Assembly: GCA_039654915.1 (NCBI GenBank)
Contig: CM077598.1
Location: 68,290,041 to 68,354,040, forward strand
From: Aquilaria yunnanensis
Taxonomy: Eukaryota; Streptophyta; Magnoliopsida; Malvales; Thymelaeaceae
Direction: 5' to 3'
DNA length: 64,000 bases
The translations under genes and the position numbers were made by a program. The number at the start of each line of letters is the position of its first letter. Position 1 is the stretch's first letter. Under the pieces are notes generated by a model that worked only from the letters and a program-made list of their open reading frames with translations, made no database searches and was not told the origin of the DNA. Below are positions 42,651 through 53,960 of the stretch, in pieces.

Positions 42651-43286
42651 TGCACCCGGTGGATATACTCGTTCTTGGAGGTATCTCTTGATATCATGGT
42701 ACCATGGTTTACCATCCGGCTCTTCTTCTACATTCATGTAATAAGCTAGAGAATCTAGCACTTTCATCTCAAAGACAGGAGTGTGCTCATGGCTACTTAT
42801 CTTGTACATGGTAGCTAAAGTAGCTAAGGCATTTGGGATTTGATTATCTTCCCTTGGAAGATAATGAAAGCTTATCTTTTCAAACTGTCTTGCCAATTCG
42901 AGTATGAGCTTTTGGTAAGGGATCAATTTTGAATTCCTAGTCCCCCAATCACCTCTTGTCTAGTATATGACTAATGCTGAATCTCCATAAACTCGTAGAT
43001 CTCGCACCTTCAATCTTAACGCCATTTGAAGTCCCATAGCGCACGCCTCGTATTCCGCTATGTTGTTGGTACAAGGAAATGTGATTTTTTCTGTGAGAGG
43101 GTACTGTTCTCCACTTCGAGAGATGAGTACGGCTCCAATCCCGTGTCCTAAGGCATTAGATGCTCCATCGAACGCCATCTTCCATGTCTCATCTTCATCT
43201 CGGGCTTCACATTCTACTATCATTATGTCTCCGTCAGGAAAATCCATCTTCATTGGCTCATAGTCTTCCAACGCTCTATCGTCCAA
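42651..43286 (-). pseudogene. Element E second RNase H
   Basis: Minus strand. WKMAFDGASNALGHGIGAVL (Asp), NNIAEYEACAMGLQMAL (Glu) and LRVYGDSALVIY (Asp), followed by a stop at about 42960, then YLPREDNQIPNALATLA. Archaeal-type RNase H, as in the Tat copies. Confidence 0.82.
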
Positions 43287-44885
43287 GTATTCAGCGATTG
43301 CACTCCCTTTTATGGCCTTTTGAGTGACATACTATATGTCATATTTCGATAAAAGCATTTGCCACTTTGCAATCCTTCCTGATAAAGCGGGTTTCTCAAA
43401 GATGTACTTAATAGGATCTGTCTTGGAGATTAGCAATGTGGTGTTGTTGAGCATGTAGTGTCGTAATCTACTCGCTACCCATGCAAGGGCACAACAGGTC
43501 TTCTCTACTACTGAGTATTTCTCTTCATATGTGGTAAGCTTCTTGCTCAAATAGTAGACTGCATGCTCCTTCTTGCCATTCTCATCGCGTTGACCTAATA
43601 CGGATCCTAAGGAGGAATCCTGTACTGACAAGTATAGGATCAGTGGTTCTCCAGGTCGAGGTGGTACCAAAACTGGTGGCTTGGACAGGTATTGCTTGAT
43701 CCTCTCGAATGCCTTTTGGCACTCATCATTCCACTCAATTGGATTGTTCTTCCTTAGTGACTTGAACAAAGGTTCGCATTTGGATGTTAATTGCGATATG
43801 AACCTCGCTATGAAGTTAATCTTGCCCAAGAAGCTTCTTACTTCTTTTGGAGTCTTCGGAGGAGGCATATCTTGGATCGCCTTGGTTTTACTTGGATCAA
43901 TTCGAATTCCATCTTTGCTCACCATAAATCCTAGTAATTTCCCTGAAGAAGCCCCAAAAGTACATTTAGCAGGATTCAATTTTAGCTGGTACTTGTGAAG
44001 TCTACCAAACAACCTTTTAAGTACATCTAGATGCCCCCTGGCGGTGCAGGATTTGGCAATCATATCGTCCATATAGACCTCAATCTCCTTATGCATCATG
44101 TCATGGAACAAAGTAACCATCTTTCTTTGATAGGTAGCACCTGCATTCTTCAACCCAAAGGACATTACCTTATAGTAAAATGTTCCCCACAGAGTAACAA
44201 AGGCAGTTTTTACCATATCATTTGGATCGAGCTTGATCTGATTGTACCCGGAAAAACTGTCCATGAAAGAAAAATAGGAATTCCCAGCAGTATTATCTAC
44301 CAGCGTGTCGATGTGGGGAAGTGCGAAGTTATCCTTAGGACCTGCTTCATTTAGGGGCCGGTAGTCTTGACAGACTGTTAGTTTCCCACTTTCCTTCTTT
44401 TCTACTGGGACTATGTTGACAACCCACTCTGTGTACTCGGCGACCCCTAGAAATCCTGCATCCCATAGCTTTTGGATTTCCTCCTTAGCTCTTAAGATTA
44501 GCTCTGGCTTCAGCCTTCGTAGCTTCTGTCGGACAGGCTTTGCCCCAGGCTTCAATGGTATCTTGTGCAACACTATATCCGAGCATAGGCTTGGCATATC
44601 TTAATATGACCAACCGAATACATCCATATGTTCTCTTAATAAGAGTATCAATTCTTCCTTCTCCTCAGAAGAAAAGAGGTGCCAATCTTAACTTCTCTCA
44701 CATTCTGATCATTTCCGAGGTTAACTATCTCAGTTGGGTCCTGGCTTGTGGTTATTTCCTTTTCATCTTGCTCAATCAGTTTTAGCAACTCTGGAGATAT
44801 TTGGAGATCTTCGTCGTCCGAGTCAGCAGTGTTTATAGGATTATCGAAATTCATTCTTTCATCATCATCAAAGAGAATTTCAGGT
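43287..44885 (-). pseudogene. pol: Element E RT and first RNase H
   Basis: Minus strand. After the likely splice acceptor at 44886 an acidic segment leads to RT: PGAKPVRQKLRRLKPE, VCQDYRPLNEAGPKDNFALP, YFSFMDSFSGYNQIKLD, MSFGLKNAGATYQRKM, and the catalytic YMDDMIAKS. RNase H: LILYLSVQDSSLGSVLGQ, AVYYLSKKLTTYEEKYS. The RT core (44597-43332) is one open frame of 421 codons, the best preserved enzyme frame of this element. Confidence 0.88.
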
Positions 44886-45066
44886 CTGCAGTAATAAGAA
44901 GGGACAATGGAAAGAAGAAAATGGCAAGAATGAGATGAATGCGAGATTGATGTTTTATTGATAGTGTGCATAAATCACAACTTTATTGAAATGAATAGCA
45001 ATAACTAAAAAGTCCACCTAAGCAAAGACTCCTATTAATTACACCTATCTCTAGGAGGTTTTTACT
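44886..45066 (-). other. Element E probable intron before RT
   Basis: Minus strand. Acceptor ttattactgcag ends at 44886. The donor is uncertain: gtaatt right after the upstream stop near 45066 or gtgtaa a little further on. It contains stops in all frames and a T-rich tract. Ogre elements are known to splice an intron so that gag-pro and RT become one frame; the position here fits. Confidence 0.55.
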
Positions 45067-45072
45067 ATCAAA

Positions 45073-45789
45073 TTACGTTAGAAAGCTCTCGATTACAATA
45101 GGTAGATCTATCACCTCCCAATTGTCCAGCACCTCCCACGAGCTACAGGGTTGCATGAGCTTCTCATCCTCAGGTGAGTCCTTGGTTATCATCTGAATTG
45201 AAAGATCTTCATGAGATTTGTGGACGTCTATGATTAGTGTGCCATTGTCGTCACATCTTGGGGTCAAGCCACCACTCACGAACGTTTCAGTTATGTAGGG
45301 GATGCTCAGATTTCCTCCATCTAGAGTGTACCCCTTCAGTCGCGCAATCCTCATTTCCCTCTTTTCGGTCATCATCTTCATCTTGTCTTGTCTTGTTGGT
45401 GTGAAGCCCAGGCCATACCTTCCTTCATTTGAAGGGATCTCCAGGGGTTTTGAAATCCCTTGTAAGGCTTGTCCCAAGCCTAGTCCTGGCGAATATCCTC
45501 CTTTCATCATGAGCTTTGCCACCATTCGACTTGTTTTAGAAATGCCAGGGATGGGCTCATCTCCATATTCACCAACATATGTGGCATTGACAACCTCAAA
45601 GGATCTAAAAGAGCAATCCGGCGTATCTTCGTTGATCTCTACATGTTGAGCATCGGCTGGTCTAGACAGCAGAATATCTTCTTCCGCAAACACAGTTATC
45701 AGCTTTCCTTCAGTGATGAACTTCAGCCTTTGATGCAATGAAGATGGAACCGCTCTGGCATGTGGATCCATGGTCTTCCCAGTAGACAA
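45073..45789 (-). pseudogene. Element E post-protease region with G-patch-like segment
   Basis: Minus strand, open for 238 codons. SRMVAKLMMKGGYSPGLGLG, then GRYGLGFTPT is a glycine-rich G-patch-like block. It lies just after the protease, as the G-patch does in some retroviral protease proteins. The frame is shifted by one relative to the protease at about 45770, after GRPWIH, where a small indel must lie. Ends ESFLT and a stop before the intron. Confidence 0.65.
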
Positions 45790-48305
45790 CTATAAGAAGG
45801 CTTAATGTCCATCACTTGGAATGCAATATGGAAGACACATGGGCCAATTGCTATCGGCAATTCTATGTCCCCTATAACGTCTCTCCTTGTCCCATCGAAT
45901 GCTCGGACGACCACATGGCTGGCGATGATGTATGATGGGTCCATGCCTAATTTGTGCAAAGTTTCTAGAGGCATCACATTCAAAGCTAACCCATCGTCAA
46001 TGAGGACCCTAGCCATGATTCGATCCTGGTACTTAGTAGAGATATGTAAAGCCTTCAAATGTCCTCTCCCTTCCATTGGTATCTCATCATCCGTGAATGA
46101 AATGAGATTTTGAGCGGTGATATTGTTGACAAGGTGATCAAAACTATTCACAGAGATGTCGTGTGCAACATAAGCTTTGTTTAAAATCTGGAGGAGAGCT
46201 TCTCGATGAGCATCAAAATTTAGAAGCAACGAGAGTATGGAAATCTTTGCCGGCAGACGATTCAACTGCTGCACAACGCTGTACTCACTTTGCTTTATAA
46301 GCTTGAGGAACTCGCATGTCTGTTCATTCGTCACTACTCGAGGGATTCCTTGCTCCTGTGTCACATTTGTAGTGGGGAGTGCAGACTCAGGGTCAATGCC
46401 ATCCTTATCACATTGAGGCTTGCCCATTGGCTCTGATGAATACAAATGACCGCTGCGAGTCATACCCCCAACCTCCGGCAGGGTCGATGTGATGTTGGAA
46501 GTATAATCATATTTCCATGGCACTGCCTTGTCCGATTTGTAGGGGAATGGAGTTGGGACTTGGATTCTTAAAGGCCTGACGGTGGGCCTTAGAATTGGTA
46601 TGACCAGTGGCCTTGGCCCGGCGCCCAATTCCTCTTCTTCGGTGATTACATTCACACTGGCTTCACCTCTTTGCGTAGAGATGATAAGTTGGGATGAGTC
46701 CATGAGTCCTTGCAAGAGCTCGTGAAATTGTGGGCAAGTTTGGATAGAGTGACTTTCACTATCGTGAAAAGTACACCACTTTCCATTTTTGTCCTCTTTA
46801 TGCTCGAGTGAATGTTTCTTAATGATAACTCCTTCCTTCACAAGCCATGAGTATATGAACTCAATAGGGGTTGTGATATCGTGAACTGATGTCTTTACAA
46901 GAGGATCTTCTTCTATCATGTTCACGGGCCCAGCTTGATGAGGTGGCAATGGGTTATGGGTGACACTTGGCTCTTCAGCAAAATCTAGCCACTTTGACTC
47001 AATTAGCTGTTGGACCACCCGTTTCAATGCTAGACAATTTTCGATACCATGACCCGCAGCACCATCGTGATATGGGCAAGTTGCATTGGGATCATACCAT
47101 TTTGGATACGGTGGTTCCATTGGCCTCGTGGGAATTGGGCGAATAAGTTGGCTCTCGATGAGTTTGGGATATAACTCCGCGTAGGTCATAGGGATTGGTG
47201 CGAATGTTTCCCTTCGTCTTTGCATAGCCATCGGCGGAGCTAGAGCAGATGGTCATGATTCAGTGGGCTTAACAGCGGGATAACACGGGCGAGGCCCAGT
47301 TGCTAAAGCACCTACTAGGGGGATTCCCCTTCCCCGACTTACTTGTTGTATTTCATCCTCCTTTCTTCTAGTCGGTCCCCCTCTTTTTGCTCCTTCATTG
47401 TAAGACTCGATGATTTTTCCAGTTTTGATCCCATGCTCAATTCTTTTCCCAGATAGGATGATATCGGAGAAATTACTTGCTGAGTTGCCAATGAGCTTGT
47501 CATAATATGGGTATTTCAATGTTTGGATGAACAAGGTTACCATTTTCTTTTCGGTCATGGGGGGTTGAACTTGCGCTGCCAAGTTTCTCCATCTCTGAGC
47601 ATATTCTTTGAATGTCTCTTGTTTTCTCTTCTCCACGTTTTGTAGGGTTTGTCGATCAGGAGCTAGGTCCATGACATGCTTATAGTTGTTGATAAAAGCT
47701 TGAGCGAGGTCACTCCAGGTTTTGATGTTTCTCGAGCCCTGGCTCAGATACCACTGCAGCGCCGATTTTGTAAGGCTCTCTTGAAAAAGAGCCATCCACA
47801 CCTTTTCATCCTTTGTAAGTGGTTGTATCTTTCTCAAGAATAGGGTGATGTGAGTGATGGGGCAACTTGTTCCATTGTACTTCACAAAATCCGGCACTTT
47901 GAAATCTGAAGGGATTACCACATCTGGCACCAAGAAAAGGTCTTCCACAGAGAGAGATCCAAATATGGTGCCCCCTTCAATAGCTCAGAGCCTCTTCTCT
48001 ATAGTTTTGAGCTTTTGTGCGTCATCTATCTCTTTTGTTATTGTCCCCTTTCCTTTATAAATGGGATTGTGCCTAAAGTGAATACCGTCGAATGGGCCTG
48101 AGTCTTGGAAAGGCATTTCTTGAACTAGGGTCCGTTGCGTGGTGAATCCTTGAGGGTACATGGAATCCTGTGGGTCTTTGGCAAGGGTTTGGACCGCTTT
48201 CCCTTTGATTAGGTCCATCCACAGCTTCATCTGTTCAGCCATAGTTTTGATCTTTGACTCCATGTCGGCAAGGCGTCCTTCCACTTGTTCGGCCATAAGT
48301 CTCAT
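45723..48305 (-). pseudogene. gag: Element E gag and protease
   Basis: Minus strand. MRLMAEQVEGRLADMESKIK, stop at 47985, then the Gag core YNGTSCPITHITLFLRKIQP, ALQWYLSQGSRNIKTWSDLA, QETFKEYAQRWRNLAAQVQ. After a stop at 47253 come YPKWYDPNATCPYHDGAAGH (finger-like C/H motif) and WCTFHDSESHSIQTC. Protease: MARVLIDDGLALNVMPLETL, then YSCLLGRPWIH. The active site is DDG, as in the Tat copies. Confidence 0.85.
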
Positions 48306-48533
48306 TTGTAGTCGAGTTCGATATGAATGTCGAGTACCAATCTTTCAATCCTTTTTAAAAGTGGGAATTCTTTTATTAGACTTTATATGCACGTGATTGA
48401 TGTAATGCATGCATGCATACTATAAGTACTCGGTGAAAAAAAAAGACTACCATGGAATTCTTGGGTAACCGGCTAAAGCGTTTTGTATGAGATATAGAAA
48501 CCTAGACTAGTTCGTTACATAAAAATGAATTTC

Positions 48534-50228
48534 CTAAAAGAAACGGCCCAATGTAGAATATTGCTTCCTGGCCCTGGTGATAAACTCCATCATCCTTTGG
48601 CTGGTTGGTGATGAGGTAGGCCAACTCGACTCTTCTAGTTCCTTGGCTTCCTCTCCCATTTGTTGAGCTTGATGTGTGACTCCCCTAACTTCAGCGAGAA
48701 AAGCTTCCACTTGATCTTGGGACACCCTGTATTGATCCTCCCAGAATTTTGCCTTCATCTCCTTTTGATCAGTTTCTTCAACCAGTTGAGAGATAACTTG
48801 CCTTTGCTGCTCGATCTTTTGCTCTAGGCACCGGGTTTTATCGTTGAGTTGCTGTATATCAATGTGCATCCTCTTGTTCTTTTCTCTCTCTTCTTCTAAC
48901 TCCTTCTCGAGTTCCCTCTTAGCTAGCTTTCCAGGAGCATCAGTAGGGAATATTATCCCTTCCCTTCGATTGCTTCTCCACTCTTGATATGTGGTCGGAG
49001 CAATGATAGGCCCGGACTTGAGCACGAAGAGCCTCTTCCATGCAGTAGAGATACCAATCGCTAACTTTTTCGCCATCAGGTCTTCATGTGAGAATTCCAA
49101 TTTGTTCAAGTTGTGAGTCATGGGGATGAATTGCATCGACCCGAATTGCCTTCGAACTTGTGCTGGAGCATAGTTGGTGCCCCCCCATATACCAAGAAGA
49201 GGAACCCATGGGCAATTTCCACAACGATAAAGAACACGAGTAGACGTAGACCTGGGAGTTCTCCATTCTATTTGTGGCTTAGTGAGGTTCTTGAAATAAT
49301 TGATCCATCTCTCTTTACTGTCATGTTGAACCTATTCACTTTTCAAAAAGGCTTCAACTGGGATAAATTCCTTTCAAAAGTGATTCCCAAAATTCTTTTT
49401 CTCACATGGGAGGTGGCTCTTGATCCATATGGTGAGCAGGTGAAGGCATCCAATAAACTTGCCACCATTTTGATGACAAAAGTTCAATGACCTGATGGTC
49501 TCAGTGAGAATCACTGGAATTGGAGTTACCTGAGACTTGCAAACTTGAATGAAGAGTGAAATGACATCTCCCTCAATGAACCCAATGATCCTAGGAAAGA
49601 TCACCAAACCATATACGGCGAGTGCGAAAGCCTTATGCTTTTGATCCTTTCCTGGAAGGGTATGGATGAGTTGTTTCAACTCATTCCAACTGATATACTT
49701 GCGGTGTCCCTTTTTTGAGAATTTGGACTGAAGAACGGAGGCGGGCATATCCAACAGTTGTGCCAAAGCTCGATGAGGCTCGACTCTCTTATCGTGACGG
49801 TAAGTCTCGACTGGATACTCAGATGGCTAACCCAAAAGGTTGTTGTACTCCTCTATTGTCGGAACAAGATCGAGCATGTTGAAAGAAAAACACCGGCAAT
49901 ATGGATCCCAATGCTGTATAAGTGCGCGAATGAGTGATGTGTCTATGATGACTCTGAGCAAGCGAGCAATATGGCCATATGCTAATGTGAATGATTCTCG
50001 ATCCTCAAAGCTCCAACTACCCCATATTCTTGACAATTCTGTTACGTTATTCTGATCCAGGAAAACTGAAACTTGGTCTTTGAGATGTCTGTAACTGAGC
50101 AGTGTAAGGCAATCTCCATGAAGCTTTTGGGCCATTTCAGAAAATTCCACTGCCTCCGGCTGGGTTTCCACTATCGTGGCATTCCAAGACTCGTCATTGG
50201 CAGTGGGAAGGTACTTAAGAATATCCAT
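48534..50228 (-). pseudogene. Element E ORF1 (Ogre-type upstream protein)
   Basis: Minus strand, about 565 codons from ATG 50228 (MDILKYLPTANDE). Blocks: YGHIARLLRVIIDTSLIRAL, FSFNMLDLVPTIEEYNNLLG, stop at 49827, HKAFALAVYGLVIFPRIIGF, two stops near 49374 and 49330, RCGNCPWVPLLGIWGGTNYA. The C-terminal third is a coiled coil (KRELEKELEEEREKNKRM). This layout matches the plant DUF7745-like ORF1 that precedes gag in Ogre elements (from memory). Function unknown. Confidence 0.72.
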
Positions 50229-50816
50229 CGTAATAATTCTTTCACCAAATACTTATCCTAATGAATAACATGGGTGAAAAATGAACCAACAGCAAAAAGG
50301 TAAGGTTAGTTCCGAGCACGTAAGTTAGAGATAAGCATACAAGCAATAAAATTTATGCCTAGGTGATGACAAAAGGGTAGGAATTCTAGGATGGCTTTAT
50401 GGCTAGGTGGGGTATTCTATATGCATAGGGTAGTTTGTCAAAAGGTTTAGGGTGGTTCTCGAATCCCATCACTAGATCATAGTGACAGCCCAATTCCTTA
50501 CCCACGAGGGTTTATGTAAGGAAAGGATTAATTCGGGTCATAGCTTTTCGTGGGCCCATGCAGAGACTACCGTCTCAGAAGGCAAATACATTACTTTGCT
50601 ACTTGAAATCGGTGAAGGCTTGGAAACCATGGTCTCACAAGGACAACAACACCAATTCTGCTTTGAAAGAACGTGGTTTGAATTGGGGAATCTCGGAAAT
50701 AGCGCCTCATGTCATGAATGCATATTGCATGTTTACAACGAGCAAATACAGTAATGATAAGCATAGCAAAACAAAAACAAAACAAAATCAAACTTTTAGG
50801 CTTGACTCGCGAGATG
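50229..50816 (-). other. Element E leader before ORF1, no gene
   Basis: Between the primer site and the ORF1 start. No conserved frame. The frames at 50482-50948 on both strands have no recognisable motif. Confidence 0.6.
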
Positions 50817-50834
50817 TCCCCAGTGGAGTCGCCA
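50817..50834 (-). promoter_or_regulatory. Element E primer binding site
   Basis: Minus strand tggcgactccactgggga, 3 nt after the 5' LTR end. TGGCGACTCC... is the kind of site found in Ogre elements and differs from the TGGCGCCGT of the Tat copies. Confidence 0.8.
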
Positions 50835-50837
50835 AGC

Positions 50838-52549
50838 TGTAGCAACGTGTTTTTGGGAGTCGCCACCAATCAATTTTCACCTAGGTCAATTGGAAACCTA
50901 AAAATGGTCTACGAGAGTTCGAGGGGTTCGGGAGTACGGTTACGCTAAAACAACTTTGTTATAGGGCCCAAAAATTGGCACCTTAGTTTGGTTTAAAAAA
51001 AGTTTTGCTTGCTTTAAATTTGTTTGATTAATTTTCCAAACCATGAGTTCTAATCGAACCACCCGGATATGGACTTCTAAACTTTACTACTTGACTTTTT
51101 ATTTGAGTTTTACGAAATTTTTATTTTTCCAAACCATGGATCCTATCAGACCACCCGGATGTGGATATCTAAAAAAAAACTTAAACCTATCTCATTTTTA
51201 AATATTTTCATTTTATTTTTATTTTATTTTTTAGTTGATTATCAATCCAAACCATGGATCCTATCGAATCATCCGGGTAAGGATAAAAATTTGTTACCCC
51301 AAACTTATCATAAAGTTCTTGTCAAACCTACTCAAAAATAAAACTTTTACTAAGTGTGATGTTTTGTTTTTTTCTTTTATGGATTATGTCATGTCAAATT
51401 AATTTATGTTATTCACTAAAATTACCTATCTAATCTAATCATGCAATTAGGCTTAATATGAATTCCTAAACTAATTCATTACCTTAATAAACAAAACAAA
51501 CAAAAATATAAAAGAAACCACAAGGAAAAACAATGCTGAGAAGAGTTGACTGGGTCACAAACAGGATGAAACCGGGTCGGGTTCGTGGGTCGCGATTCGG
51601 ATCTCCACTTGATTCTCTGTCGATTCAACGGTCAGACGGCGATCAGCTGGCGGCGGACTGGGTTTTGGATGGTGATACGAGATGGCGGCGGATGGCAGTG
51701 AAAACGAGGAGACGATGGCGGCCGGCAGGGGAAAACGAGGAGATGACGGCAAGGGCAGCGACGGCATACACGGCGACGGCGAGGGAGCAGGGGCAGAGGC
51801 TGGAGGCGTCGTCGGCTGAGGATGAGCGGTGGCGTGGCTAACGGTGACTAGAGCAACGGGCAGCACGAAGCGTCGGCTGGAGCGGTGATGGCGAGGAGAA
51901 CGGAGCGTCAGAGGAAGCAAAGCGTCGGGCGTCCAGGGAGGCAGGGGTGACGGCGACGGCGGGAGAAATTCAGGGTTTTCTTGGATAGTAGAGGGAGAGG
52001 CAGGGGCTGCAGAATGCAGTTTTCTCATTTTTTTTGAACCAAGCTTAGGGTTTCAAATTTTTCTCCCCCTTTCTCTTGAAATCTGGACACATATTTATAC
52101 TAGTGTGGGCTTAAAACGTGATTAGCACTACCTTTCAGAGTTTAAAATCCATCCAAATCAAATTTGAAGAAGTTTAGTTCAATTAGGAGAGAATTACATG
52201 AAATTACAGTTTAAGTCCAGTAGAACTCTAAATCTGTCCATTTGACCCTAAACTTTCAGGAATTGTCAGATTGGCCCTAAAACTTTGAATTTTGCTCAAA
52301 CTTTCTAAAAATCTCCCATTTTCTCCCAAACTTTTTCTTTTTCCCAAATTGACCCTACAACACTCTCAGGACTCCAAATTAGTACCTACACTAAATTAAC
52401 TCTTATTTCTACCTTTAAATGATCCAAAAAAAATCAAAAATTACCTTAAAAGACTAAAATGCCCCTAAAAAATCAAAATGGTCCTAAACTAATTTTCCTA
52501 ATCTAAAACTTAATAAAAGTTAATACCCGGACAAAATTGGGTGTCAACA
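50838..52549 (-). repeat. Element E 5' LTR
   Basis: 1712 bp. Minus-strand TATA gtataaatat at about 52091-52100. A GC-rich segment lies at 51540-51990 downstream of it, inside the transcribed leader. Confidence 0.92.
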
Positions 52550-52660
52550 ATGAGATATGTAGTCTACATATGGGTACAAGTTGGAGAACTTGTGTACTGG
52601 ACCGACCAACCATGAGAACACTACATGGATCGTTATATGAGTGTCATAAGTAATTCTCAT
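52550..52660 (+). repeat. Copia 3' LTR, last piece (truncated)
   Basis: Continues the LTR with atgagatatgtagtctac... to ...taattctcat. About 1.07 kb of LTR equivalent to 31457-32518 is missing. The bases cccgaaaccc at the break could be the LTR end or the start of element A coding sequence. Confidence 0.82.
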
Positions 52661-53040
52661 CCCGAAACCCTGTATACCGATGGATCTAGATCTGGGTTAG
52701 GTTGTGTGCATATGCAAGACAAAAATGTTATTGCTTATGGGTCAAGGCAGTTAAGACCCCATGAGCAAAATTATCCTACCCATGACCTAGAACTATGAGT
52801 AGTGACTTTTGCTCTGAAGCAATGGAGACATTAGTTGATGGGTAGTTCCTTTGTGATCTACACTAACCATAAAAGTCTAAAGTACTTATTCACTCAGGAA
52901 GAGTTGAACATGAGGCAAAGGAGATGGTTAGAGTACATCAAGGACTATGACTGCAGTATGTAGTAAACAGAGGGCAAAGGCAATCTAGTAGCAAATGCCT
53001 TGAGCAGAAAGTACACAAGACTTTTGAAATGAGGATCCAT
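52661..53040 (+). pseudogene. Element A RNase H (continued)
   Basis: [18 protein letters not shown], then [20 protein letters not shown] and FVIYTNHKSLKYLFTQEEL, ending NLVANALSRK. The catalytic Asp of the second block is Asn in this reading (YTNHKSL where YTDHKSL is usual). Stops at about 52798 and 52963. Confidence 0.82.
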
Positions 53041-53960
53041 AGCTAATAATGATGAGCAAAATAGTTTGCTATGCCTATGGAATAAGTGGCATAAGTGGGA
53101 GGAAGCCCAAATTTACAGATTGACAATTCAGTCTAGATGGATTGAAGAAGCCAGAAAGGCATAGGAGACAGATCTTGATCTGAAAGAGATCTCAGGAGTG
53201 GAAAAAGGATCCTTGTATCAATCTTTTGTGTGTAAGTAAGGATTACTGTACTTCAAGGACCAAGTCGATGTGCCTAAAGGAGCAAAGCTTAGAGATGAAA
53301 TACTTGAAGAAGCTCACACGAGCAGGTTGAACATCTATCCAGGAAGTGAGAAAATGTGTAAAGAGTTGAAGACTTACTTCTGGTGGCCAAGCATGAGGAG
53401 AGACATAGCTACCTATGTCTCCAAATGTGCCATATGCTAGAGGGTAAAGGTAGAGCACTAGAAACCAGCTAGTACCCTAGAAACTCTACCTATACTAGTG
53501 AGGAAGTAGGGCAACATAACCATGGACTTTTTGACTGGGTTGCCTATGACCAGATGAAGGCGTGATACAATCTGGGTTATTATGGATAGGCTAACCAAAT
53601 GTTCCAACTTCTTACTTGTGAAACTCACAGACGCCTTGGAGAAGTTAGCCCAGATGTATGTCCAGGAGATAGTGAGACTACATGGAGTGCCAGACTCCAT
53701 TGTATTTGATAGAGATCCAAGATATACAGCTCATTTTTGGAGTGCTTTTCATAAAGCACTAGGAACCAAAATCCACTTGAGTACTACTTATCATCCTCAG
53801 ACAGATGGGCAATCTGAAAGGGTGATAGAGATACTGGATTTTGAAGCTGAATGGGACCAAGGCTAGGCATTGCTGGAATTCTCATATAACAATAGTTACC
53901 AAAGCACTATTGGCATGGCACCTTATGAAGCATTATATGGAAGAAGGTGCATGACACCCT
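53041..53960 (+). pseudogene. Element A integrase, finger and core
   Basis: Finger remnant EEAHTSRLNIYPGSEKMCKE with KCAIC and a stop at 53437. Core: WVIMDRLTKCSNFLLVK, SIVFDRDPRYTAHFWSAF (Asp), YHPQTDGQSERVIEIL (Glu). Ends at GRRCMTP, where the Copia solo LTR is inserted. Confidence 0.83.

Larger units (their letters stand above)
38063..52549 (-). mobile_element. Element E: Ogre-like (Tat group) Ty3/Gypsy element
   Basis: 14,487 bp with sense strand minus. LTRs are 50838-52549 (5') and 38063-39780 (3'), about 1.71 kb each and roughly 2-3 percent diverged by eye. Perfect TSD atgag (38058-38062 and 52550-52554). Minus-strand order: primer site, ORF1, gag, protease, G-patch-like segment, intron, RT, RNase H, second RNase H, integrase, long 3' region with repeats, purine tract. 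An extra ORF1 before gag and an intron before RT are known marks of Ogre elements. It is inserted in the 3' LTR of the Copia element. Confidence 0.92.
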
